A DNA stretch of 53,695 nt, taken from the NCBI GenBank assembly GCA_002633005.1, contig NMRA01000138.1:531970-585664 (forward strand). The letters are read 5' to 3'. A program made the position numbers and the translations under genes. Below, piece after piece: positions 20,524 through 32,800 of this stretch; within the stretch, counting starts at the first letter, position 1; every line of letters starts with the position of its first letter. Under the pieces are notes generated by a model that was given only the letters and a program-made list of their open reading frames with translations, was not told where the DNA came from and did not search any database. This DNA comes from Phoronis australis. Its lineage: Eukaryota; Phoronida; Phoronidae.

Positions 20524-20680
20524 GGGCTGCGCACCCCGCGGTGCGGGGGGGCTGGGGGGCTATAGGCCCCCAATTTTTTCAACGCTGCTCTGTCCATGGT
20601 CTATGAGCGGTGCACCACAGGGGGATTGGGGGCTATAGCCCCAACCCCCACTTTTTCGGTGCTGCGCCGCCCATGTATAA
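20524..20680 (+). repeat. about 80-bp GC-rich direct repeat, 2 units
   Basis: Two units, each a G-rich run, then ggggctata..gccccca, then tttttcNNcgctgc and ccatg. They lie directly upstream of the ZC3H14 promoter region. Confidence 0.7.
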
Positions 20681-20764
20681 TGGTTATGACATTCACATTC
20701 CGGGTACTAGGCCTACAGTAGATGTCGCTATCAGTGAGTTATTCGAAAGCATTTAGTCTACCTG

Positions 20765-20772
20765 ATTTCCGG
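20765..20772. promoter_or_regulatory. ETS-like site just upstream of ZC3H14 start
   Basis: ATTTCCGG, the reverse of CCGGAAAT, ends 17 bases before the ATG. ETS/GABP sites are common in housekeeping promoters of animals. Motif only; the transcription start is unknown. Confidence 0.3.
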
Positions 20773-20789
20773 TTGAAACTCGCAGCAAA

Positions 20790-20825
20790 ATGGAAATCGG
20801 CACGGAAATTAGTCAGAAGATAAGA
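20790..20825 (+). CDS. ZC3H14: ZC3H14 exon 1 (start codon)
   Basis: ATG at 20790 in context caaaATGG. It encodes MEIGTEISQKIR; the human protein starts MEIGTEISRKIR. Donor AGA/gtgagt. Confidence 0.97.
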
Positions 20826-23800
20826 GTGAGTATTTTTTATAGAGCCACCTAACGAAGATATCAGCCCATTCTAAGTAGTACCAATGTGCGCTAATGCATT
20901 TTTGCCATATGGAAGCAACAGAGGACGTTGCATTTTGCTTTGACAGTTTAAAACATGACGTCCATCTCGTCTACATCTGCTAGGTGCTCACCGTCTCAAG
21001 TGTGGTAGTGGAGACGGTGGTCATCCCATAGCATACTAGCATAGGCGGCGCAGCACTGAAATAAGTGTTATTTAGGGATTGCCTGGTTCTCTAGTTTACG
21101 AGGGAACACTACATATCCGACCAGTGCCGGGAAAATCACATGTAATAACGTAAATTTCAATCAACCTTTGTTCATACTGGCTTTCTTAACTACTGTCTAT
21201 AGCGGGAGTATAGCGATTTTACTCACTAAACAATAATTGATTAACCATTCACATACATGTCAATGGTTCGTGTGATTGGTTAAGGATTCCTCCAATTCCG
21301 TTACACAAGTAAAGATGAAATGAGTGTTGGTGGGGCCAGTAATTACAAAAATTCGTTACACTGAAAAACAGGTTTCAACTTTAGTGCTTAAATGAATATC
21401 TGAGTTGATTTTGAGATTTTAAGCGTAATTCCAAGTTCAGGCACAACACATCGCCATCGGCAACACCTCTAGTCTGCTCAGTCACGAAATGTCCATTAGT
21501 CGTCTGAGCCCCAGCCAACAAAACTTAGTACTGCTATAGTTTAAAACTAAAATGGTGTTCTTCAAAGTATATGAATCTCTTAGATGGTGACGAATTAGCC
21601 AAAGCAAACATTTCTTTAAAATGCTCTTTACTAAATAATTAAATGCATTTATGTGTAGAAAAATCCACTTCTTCTATGACAGGACTCGAATCTTGACCAC
21701 CAGCGTGTAAATCAAACGTCCAAATAAACCGACTGCCAAAGAAAAATTGTGTGCTAGTGAGTGATTTAGAGCTAGACATTTATTTGACTATATCACAATC
21801 GGAGCTATAAATTTGAAAATGGCAGCAGATTACAGCAACACTGGTGGTATCTTGGAATTTCCATTTAGAGTCCTGAAATTTGCCACCATAGATGCTTATC
21901 ATGCTGGATTGTCCCTGAGGTCTTGCATATATCTCAGGAGCATGGGTCTTAGTAGAGTGTCACTGGCTAGAAAGATTCACTTGACCAATTCTGGTACTCG
22001 AACCTGAGCTGCTGGCATTTGAGCTAAGTGTTCAAACTGATTAGCCAAAGAGTTATTGCCTGCTAGTGAACGATTTACAAAGGCCTTTTTTCGACTGTAT
22101 GTCACATTGGCTGCCAGCTGTGTCAAGTCAGCAAGCCTGACATTGATATCTCTTGAGAATCTTCCCAGTTAATAAATATTCATTAACGCAATAAAGTTAG
22201 GTTTGTACTTACAGCTAAACTCCCATTTGTGAGTTTGCTCTGACTTACCTGACGTGTTCTAGTTTGTCTTGATGTATTCTTTTGTAGGCTGCAATCAAAG
22301 CGAAACTTGTAGATCTAGGGGCATATGTTGGTAAGTCAACTCTATCTTGTTAATTTTCCGTTAGTGTGACAAGATATCACAATTCTTCTGAAACTTAGTT
22401 TTCCTTTCAGTACTGAATTGGAAAAATTTGAAACAAAATACCATTTTATTTGTTCTTAATTTTTCTTTGCTTCTTTGGATGAAGATTGGTCTCACGTCGG
22501 AGGTGATTGGTCTCACATTTGAGGTTATTTCTGTGCTTCGAAAGAACTTACAGTTCTGTATTGCTTGAGACCAGGCTCTGCAATTTGGCGTGTCATAGTG
22601 TTTGGCTTGTCACAGTGTTTGGCTTGTCACAGTGTTTGGCTTGTCACAGTGTTTGGCTTGTCATAGTGTTTCATTTTACCCACCAAGCGTAGTCTCAAGG
22701 AATGATGACCTGTCAGTTCTTGGCATGCCCAGAAATCACTTCTCACCAGAGTAAGGAATAAGTTGAGACCGAGTCAAAACTTTGCTTAAATAGTCTTTGA
22801 CTGAACATGGTTTTATAGCCATTTTAAATGAAGTAGATTAACAACATGTACCCAGCCTGATTAGCTAATCCTTTGTTACTCTGTTTTTCATAGATGATGA
22901 GTTGCCAGATTACATCATGGTCATGGTGGCCAATAAGAAAAACCTGCAACAGATGACAGAAGACCTCAGCCTCTTTTTGGCGGATAATTCACAAAAGTTC
23001 TGCACGTGGTAAAGTGCTATTTTACTGTATTCATTTACTGAATGAAGGTGCAATAAATGGACGCCTTCTATTAAAATCTAACTTTTGATTTAAGGTGTGT
23101 CTTAGTATTTTAAAATCGGTCTTATATCTTTTCTTAAAAAACTCTGTTTAGTAAAAACCCCGGTTTTCCATTTTCAAACAGACATCGGTTTTAGCAAACA
23201 TAAAATCTGTTTTTTGTAATTAAAAGTAATAAATTCCGTTTTACTATTTCAAAGTAATAAAGGTGTTCTGGAAATTGTTTTATTCTTTGCCGTTTATTTA
23301 TGATACAGCTCTGTTTTATCAATAATTTGCTGCACACCATTTTATGCACCCACATTTTTATGTGGATGCATTATGCTGTCATCCCCATCCTTCTGCCGTC
23401 CGCCGCTCTATCTCCAAAACCCTCTGATGTATGTTCATGAAATTTTGCACGCGCTCCTTTCATGAGTGGGATGGCATAAGTGAACTTTCGGATGGATCTG
23501 ACTACCGGTGTTCCCCCAAGAGGCAATTTTAGTTTTTACATTTACCTCTGTATCTTCAAAGGCCCTCAACGAATTTTCGTAAAATTTGGACTATAGGCAT
23601 CTATCGGTGAGCTGATGCTATCCTCCTATTTTTGTGTCCGCCCCTCTATCAACCAAACTATTCTATGATTGTGAAAATTGGCATTTATGTTCTCAGTGTT
23701 AAGAGGACGGTTGACGATGAGGACTCCGACTACTGTGGTGTCTCCTAGTGGCAGTTTTGTTTTTTCTACGCCCATAGTTGTATCTCCTAAACCCACCACA

Positions 23801-26800
23801 GGATCTTTATTAAATTTTGTAAATGTATTCATATAAAGACATATATGAAGTCAACATCAGACAATGACAACTTTCAGACGAATCCGACAAGTGCTGTGCC
23901 TCGTAGTAGCAATTTCATTTTTTTCGTTTCCTTTGAAGTTCCTTTACGTATTTTTGTGAAATTTGATATATAGCTTTCTATTTCAAAATATTGATATGTT
24001 CCCATTTTCATATGGATTCGATGTATTTTGCACCACGTAGCTGCCATTTTTACTGTTTTCTAGCCTTTTTTGGCATCAATCAAGCACCTCTAAGGATGAT
24101 TTTGAAAACCGGCACATATGTGTGAAGAGGATATTTGATGATGATTTTCCGACGACTTTGACTGCAGTGGCGACTGCTAGTGGCAGTTTTTTTAGCTGTA
24201 TCTCCTAAACCCACAGCAGGATCTTTATTGAATTTAGAAAGTGAATTTATATGAAGTTGACAACAGACGAGGATGACTTTCGGATTGAGCTCAATACCGG
24301 TATGCCCCCAAGTGTCAATTTCATATGTTCTCCTTTGTTTCTCTGGAGTTCCTTGACGAATTTTGGTAGTTGAAGAACAAAAATAATACAACTAGAATAT
24401 CTACTACTGAAATATCAAACAGTTAACGGTAACCAGTGCCTGGTTGCATTAAATAGTCCCAAATAGGTACTCAACAATGTTCCCCAACTTTTCGCATCAT
24501 TTGTGGACTTATACGAGCACTGATAGTTCTTTCTAATGCTGTTTTATAATTAAGTCAATTTTAACTGTGATGCACACCTAGGGTATACTCTCTTGAATTC
24601 TCTATATTGTTGAAATTATATAGGGAGCTTTTCTTGCAATGCCCCTAATTTAAGGACTTAGTCATCATTTATTTTCAGTGAAATAAGAGCTCAGTTCTTA
24701 GATGTTTTATAAGAAAATATCATGAGTCAAAGAGTAGCTCATAATAAAGATAAATTGGTAGAAAAAGAACATTAGAGAACTCCAATAAGTCCCTATTTGG
24801 GACTATTTCATGCAAATGGGCAGCATGGAGTGTTGTCACTTTAAATGAAGATTTTCTATTCAGATTTTCTAGTCAGTCACAAATAGGATTGCAGTAGTTG
24901 GATCATGACTGATTGTGAAATATATCTGAATATGACAAGTTGTACATTTTTTCCTTGGTGCTAAAATCTCTAATTTCAGACAAAAAATGACAAATTAAAT
25001 ATTTTCTTCATTTTTATAGACATCTAACATTGTTGTGAATGGCCACAATTTTTTCAAAACATTATGTGATTGTGACTATTGTAATAGAACTTGAAAATGA
25101 TGAAGCATTGATGTGGTGAAATTCATCTTTTTTGACAAAATAAAAAAATCACTTTGTTGTCTTACTGGATCCTATCTTAATTTTACGGTATCCTCTCAAC
25201 ATGGTTTGCACAATATGTTGATTTCTAGCAGTCATGTATTAAGTGATCAATGAACAGAAAAATACTTATTTCATGACAGCCATTTTATTGTATCTGTTTT
25301 ATGTATTCACAGGCTTACTGGATTATTGGATAAATTACAAACACTGACTGCTGGTAGGTTAATATGCATGATTCAATATTTTCTGTTTACATTTCTTTTC
25401 TTTTCATGCCCAGTGCACTCTGACTAAAGTTATCCTTTGGCTCAATGATTTTGACAATGTACCCAGTCATTGAATGCATTATTATCATAGCCACTCACTG
25501 GTACATTAGTTTGCCTTCAAAAGTTAAGTAACTGCTTTCAGTGTCTTATAATTTCTTATAATGTCAAATCAATAGAATCAAAATTATTTGATATATTTGA
25601 AACATTGTTTTTAGCTGGCACATTTCTATAATGTTGCAATTGGATAACTGCTTGGTAAACTGATATTATAAAGGTCCACATACCTAAAACTTCGATTCTA
25701 AGTTTGTTCATGCTATTCTGCAGACCCAGATCAAAGTACACTACAGATGTCCAATGATGGCGCTGTAGTAACAGCAACAAAAACCGAAGCCTCTACTGAG
25801 ACACCACCTGCTGTCGAGATAGATATCACAGAAAAAACAGGTGAGCTATAGTCAGGCTTCATTTTGGAGGACTTGATTTTCTTGAGTTAAGGTAGGTGGA
25901 TACACAAAAAAATTAATTTTGACTGTTTTTTACATTTTTATGTCATCCTAATCTTTAACTCTTGATGCACAGTATACTGAAGAAAAATAAAATCATTCTG
26001 AAAATCCAAAGTTGTTTTTTTAGCTATATTTGACCAAGCCTCAGTAAGTCATATGGCTNGCCAGGGTTTTTTGATAAATGGACCAGATTTTTAGTTATAA
26101 GACGGAAAGTGACCAAATGACAAAAAGTGGCGTGCTTGCCCCAACTCACACACAAAAAATGCCACAAAATCAAGATCATAATGATTTTGTACATATATTT
26201 GGTATGGATAGGTAGAATATTGCGTAAGGAAACAGTTGATGATGATCCCTGTGCATTTTGAAAAAAAATTCGAGGTAAAATTGGATTTTTTGAAAATTAA
26301 AAAATACGATTTTTTAAAAAAACGAACTACAAAAAAACTTTTTTTTTTCGATTTTTGTCACTTTCAGAGTCGTATCTAACTAGTTAAAACTCCCTTTTTA
26401 CTCATTTTAGTTAGGAACCTGGAGATTTGATCAGTGTATACACCTACCTTAACTGTGATCTCACTACTCGTCTTTTGGTATATTATTGTGTTGTGCAGCT
26501 CCGTTCCTAATGATGGGACCTTACCCTAGAATAATATTAGGTTCAGTTTGTATAACATAATAGCAATTGAAATCTTATCGTTAAAACAAGGACAGTTTTT
26601 ATGATCTTTCAGTTCATTAATTGCTTTCTTAGAGTCGTACACTCCCAAGTGTGTGTTTTCAGACGAGTTCTCTGTTGAGATGGAAAAATCTGGAAAGAAA
26701 ATTTCTGTCACCACTGCCAACCATGCCTCCAAGACAACATCACACTCTGCTGAACAACCGTCGACTATACTGTTTCAAACTGCCCCGCCTGTTCCTAAAG

Positions 26801-29800
26801 AGATTGATACCACTGATGGGAATAGCAACAAGACTTCACCACCTATCATTGAGAGAATCACTGTTACCAAGAAAATTGTACCTCCCAAAGACAAGCCCGC
26901 ATCACGGGTGGACTGGTCACCTGCAATGCGAGTGGAGCGGTCCCTTGCAGCACGACTGCAGCCGCCTCCCGAGTCACAAAGGGACCGACTGCATGTGAAA
27001 CAGCTGGACCGACGCTCTGCAGTAAGCTTAATACTCAGTTATGTTTGGGGAATTCACTTTTAGAAAAAATACAAACATGTCGAGATTGTGCGTCCAAATC
27101 TTCTTTTCAATTAATCACAGAAACGGTCATTTTTACTTCAAAGGAATAAAAAACTAGTACCACTATACAGCAACATTTCAATCATTTATCTTGTGAGGTG
27201 GACCAAACTCAGAGCTTTTCAGGTTATGGATCGAGATTTCCAAGCATGGTGCGAAATTGTTCAATGGTGCAGCCTTGTGTTTGAATGCATGTCGGTAGAG
27301 CACTGGTTATGTACCATTTGGTGGACACGCTCCATCTTGACAAGATCATTCCTTTTCCATTTGTCTGGGGCATTGCCTGTGTCGTTACATACGCTAACCT
27401 TGAAAAAGTGGATTGCTCACTCATGCATTGTTTTTTTCTGCACCTCTGCAAATTAGATGTAGTAAGTCCAGTAGTCTAGATTTTTATTTTTTTTTGCATC
27501 TATTCACGTGGATGAATAATAATACCTGTTATCTAGTAATGATACATTCACCCAATGATAGTTAAGTATACCTTCAGGGCTTCCTGTTTATAGCACTGTA
27601 CTCTCATAAGGGTTATTTCAAATGAATAATTGGTATTTTAACACCAGTGAATCTGTTGGTATTGATAATCAAAACGTTTGGATAGCTGAAAAATAAAGAG
27701 AGTATAATGGTCGGTTGCAAAAAATGTGTAAAGATTCGCATGTTAAGGGCCCGTGTTAAATTTTGTAAGATCCACTGACTTGATAAACTGTGAGCTTGCT
27801 TTATCTGGGTAGCTTGCCAATGTTGATCTTGTATGATGTCACTTCTTGTCATTTCTCTAGCCGTCCACTAGAGGTAACACTGTTTCCAGGAAGAGGAAGG
27901 CTGTTGGCTCCATGCTGGGTGCTGTCATCCACCATTCGGATGATGAGGAAGATGAGGGGTATGACCCTCACTTCCCTTCAGTTGGAAATGTAGCCAGTGT
28001 TGTCAAGGTTACCGAGAGAAAGTAAGTTGGTGTGTGATCATTGTATACAGTGGACATGTAATGATATGAATTATGGTGTGTGATCATTGTATACAGTGGA
28101 CATGTAATGATATGAATTATGGTGTGTGATCATTGTATACAGTGGACATGTAATGATATGAATTATGGTGTGTGATCATTGTATACAGTGGACATGTAAT
28201 GATATGAATTATGGTGTTAGATTGTTCTACGTATTTGTAGGCAAAGAACACACAAGGTGATTATCCCGAAATAAGCCCCAAACTTTTGCTAATATTTTTA
28301 CTGTAGAGGCAGGAACTTCAAATTTTGCTGACTGAAAGTTTTATTTATTGATGAATGTAGATATCAGAATTTTTTTCAATGCTAGTGTTTTCGGCAGCGT
28401 CTCAGTGGTTTGCGAGACGATCTTTGAATTTAGTTGAATGAAGCAAGAGGAGGTATGAAATAACAACATGTGTCAAGATGGCCGAGTTGAGCTGACAAGA
28501 TACTTACTACTCTGAATTCAAGCACTCTTACTGTAGGTGCTGGAAATGTCTCCCATCAGCATCTGGGCACAACTCGATGTGCCTTTCCAAATCGAAAAAC
28601 ACGTTGCTCTGTGGAATACATCAATCTAGCATGAAATTGACACACTACTGAAAAGAAATGGTGATAACCAGCGCTGAGCAATCTTTCTGCAGGACCTGCT
28701 ATAGCATTTGTTCACAATAGAATTGTGTGCTGGTTTATATAAAATTTTGGGTCCCTAACTCAAATAGAAAAAATATATTAGCAAAATCTTGGGTCTTGTT
28801 TCTGGGGAATCACCTTGCTGTCCAAGGAAAATGATCATTGTGCAATTTATAATTAAGCTATGAATTTTTGTCTCCTCCTTATTAAATTTCACAGGTAACT
28901 GCAGTTTATTTTTAATCAATGAATGTAGATGTAAGAATTTATAGTGTTATATGTGTTTCAAGAACTAAATGGTCATGTGCATGAATTCCAGTTTTCAAAG
29001 AACTGCTATTACTACTTAGTTGATGCCCATGTTTGGTTTAATGCCCATCATGTATTTTTTGAAAATTTTAAGCAACCATGATTTGTTGTTTGTAAATTTA
29101 GGCACTGGCATTTACCTGAACTGGTACTGTGCATCATAGAGGCTTTACCTCATGAACTACAAAGTAGTATATATTTCCAATGTGGGTTCCTGAGAGCCGA
29201 GGGAAAACAATGCTGCCCAAGGTTGATGCTTCTTACCTCTGATTTCATTGACTGTTGGATTAGCGTGTCTTTTCATGTTTTGATGTACTACCATTATATA
29301 CTCGTTTGTCTGCATGATCAGGAGATTATGTTTTTTTGCAATCTGTAATTGGTAAGAATAGCAACATCTGACCACCAAGTGGTTTGAATGAAAACCAATA
29401 ATCCATGGTAAGCCAGACAACATCATCTTATAGTCGTGGAAGTTATCACTGTTTTTGCCATCAGAGGGCAGAAGTGTTGGTGATGACATTATAATACTTG
29501 GAATGTAATACTTTTAGGTCCAGCATACCTAAATCACTACAAGCAAATACCTCTCTGTTGCTGCGAGCCATGAAGGATGCTCAGAAATCAATAGCTGCTA
29601 AAACCAAACAAGGTGAGCCTCAGGTTACATTGCTCTTAGCCAGTGTCCTCATCAAAACACTGTCTTATGCTTAATTCATTAGATACACCCACCTCTCAAC
29701 TATAGCTGCTACAATACATTGGTCATTTGCAGATTTTAACCTTCAAAGTAAGGGAAGGATATTAAGTTGTTGAACCTTATCAGTTATTTCTGTCAAGGTA

Positions 29801-32800
29801 ATATTGTAAAATACTTGTTTTTGAAATCATTCACATGAAAGAGTTAGAATATATGCTCTCAACTCGAGTTCTGTGTCATCATTGTCAGACAACGAGCAAG
29901 CATTCCTGAGCTACAGCACCTAAGGGGTGTTACTACGAAGATTTTATTTTCAGAGTATTGCCCCTCGATGTAAAGATGCGAAACATGAAGTATTGTGTTC
30001 TTAATTTAAAGGGCTTGGAAAGCTGTAACCTTGAAATAATATGGTTAATATGTTTTTTTTACGAACTCCAAAAATGATGGATCACGGCTGACACTACAAC
30101 TGATTCTAGCTTTGTGATTGCCATTTTCATGCATTGATGTTGTTAAAATCTGTATTTGTGATCAACCTACTGTATTTCTTACAAGTTATACAAAATGAAA
30201 CATTTTTTAATGGGAAAATGTGAATATTTTAAGAAATGATAATCAAAAATGATAACTGGGTACAATTCGAGCTACTCTTTAAACATTTTCCTGCTTGAAA
30301 ACACCTGCAGTCGTAACACGCACAGCATTGTTTTTGGATTTTCGTAACTTTTTTTATTGTTTTGTGTAACAATGCCCCCTAGAGCTAGAACTCAAAATTC
30401 TATTTCTGTGAGATCATTTGACATTGTACTTTACCAGGCCATCAGTAATTCACACAATTCCCAAGTTCATTCAGTTTTACCATGCTTAAGTGCAAAAGTT
30501 GACAAACTGGGGTTAAGGCTTGAGTGGCCACTAGATAACGAACAACAAGGAGTTGGATGTTTGTTTGGCCAAAGTTCATCTGCTAAGTAGCAATAGTCAG
30601 TTGTGGATAAGCATAATCCAAATCTGTTGTCTAAGCTAGGCGACTAGTTTGCCAACTCAAGTGCGGACCGAAGAGGCAATTCTGCTGACGACTCCTAGCA
30701 GACTGTTGTTGGTCTGCTGCTAATTGCTTAGATGTCCCGTCATGAATTGCTTCCCAACCAGTCAGACAATATTTAGTGATGTGTGCTGTATGTGTCTGAC
30801 GGGCGAGTTATCTTTACAAAGATGTTGGATGATGGTGAACATTAGTGTGTATTGTGTATTGTGTGTTTGTATTGCCTAATGCATTCTGGGATTGACCAGA
30901 AAGTTCATTTAAGATTGATGTTACCTTTGAACTAACTACATGAATGTTCACTGCAATCTAAACAATAAATCTTCAGTTCTCTCATTAGCTTGGTGTTGAT
31001 AGATCTCATTCACTGGACACAAAAACATTGAATAGTTGGCTAGTAGCACAGGCTTTAAACCTTTAGAATTCTGTATCATTCATGGGATTTCTGGTATCTG
31101 CTATCCATCATTGTTGTAATTTACTGTTCAACAAATTGGTTGTTTTTCTTTCATTTTTCAGTTGCCACAGTCTCTCTTCCGCAAGAGCCAGTCCCTAAAG
31201 TCAAGCGACTTATGTCACGCTCACGTCGCCAAGAAATGATTCGAAAGCTGGCTCAGACGGTACAAGAGGAGTATGACCCAGATGATAATTATCAGCTCAG
31301 TACAGCAGATGAAGGTAAGTAGGACATTGGTGGAGTGTTTGGTGGTAACTAGTACTTCGACTGGGGTGATGGCAAAACCAATTTTCTTTCTGTGCAGCAT
31401 TGAGGAAGGGCATTTTATCCCAACACCAAGCACCCTCTTGCTGATGGTGCCAAGTCACAAAACACTCTTGAAACATGTTTTTACTTAATATCCTCCCATT
31501 GTCTTTTATCTTTGACCAAAATGTTGGGAAAAGTTTTGCTTGGTAAATTGTTAGAAACTGTATACCTCCCTGCTGAAAAAAGCTTTCTGTTGTTTTTAAG
31601 TGGTGGACCATACCAAAAGGTTATCAATTACATTTAAAGGTGTCAGGGTTCATATTTTGAGTGCCTTTGCACTAGCCCTAAAGGTATTTCTTATTGTCTC
31701 CAGATGTGTTGAATCTAATGTCATCATCAGAGGATAGCCGTCAGTTTGTGACATCACCCACGAGAACCAGTGATCTGGAGAGTGACTATGAGCCGGAACT
31801 GCAGTGTCTTTCAGAGGAAGATGAGGGTACGGGGCAGGGTGAGGGGTTGGGGGAGGACCCAGTGCAACAACCAAGGAGGATCATCAAGGACAGGTATCAT
31901 GAGTTTAGTTTTTGATATTATCTTGAGGGAATTTTAAAATGTTTAAAGAAAATCAGTCTTCATTGTTTTTGTCTGAATTGAGCCTATAAGTTTGTTGTGA
32001 CATTGTTACATACTTGTCAGCATAACTTAATATGTATACGAAGACAATGGAAAAAATGCTCCAAGAAGGTGGTTTGTGTCATGTCAATGATTATTGCAAA
32101 ACAGATTTCAATTCAAAATTTGAGCCTCCAAGATAATGGTTTAACTTGTGTCTACACCAGCTGGAATTGTTGCACTTTGTGTTTTAGTAAACCTAAACAG
32201 AAAGATAAACCACTTCTCAGTCCACGGTTTATAGTCACGCTGGATGGAATTGATCCCAAAACAATGGGTTCTGTCAGTAGTCATGAGGAAACCATGGCCA
32301 GTGATGGTGGCGACCTGTCTTCTGCGGGAAGCGATGTTGAGATGGAAGAAAGTGACTTGGTACCCATCAAGAAGGCGTCAAGGCTGAAGGAGAAGTGCAA
32401 GTTCTACCCAAACTGCAAGAATGGACCCATCTGTCCCTATCACCACCCCACAGTGCCATGCAAGTGAGTGCTGGGAAAGGGTTGACAGATTGATTGGGCT
32501 GTAACACAGTCACTAGGGCTTGACGCTGGGAAAGATTGGTGATATTCATGTTACATGCTAACAAAAGTACAAGGTTTCTGTTGTTCACTTGATCTTGATG
32601 AACACGCCATTGCTCACAAATCAAACATACTGCCGCTGGAAGGGTTGGAGCTTTTGGGCTCCGTACACTGTAATACTGCCCCTGGAAGGGGTGGAGCTTT
32701 TGGGCTCTGTACACTGTATCTCTGTAGTGTATAGTAGGATAGAAATGTTATCTTATTCAAAAGAACGTAAAATCATTTTCAATGACATCTTGTGTCATAT

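Noticed and set aside
31997-32467. 156-codon plus-strand frame as one gene
   Set aside because: Only 32188-32463 is coding (ZC3H14 exon 11); the upstream part is intron before a clear acceptor.
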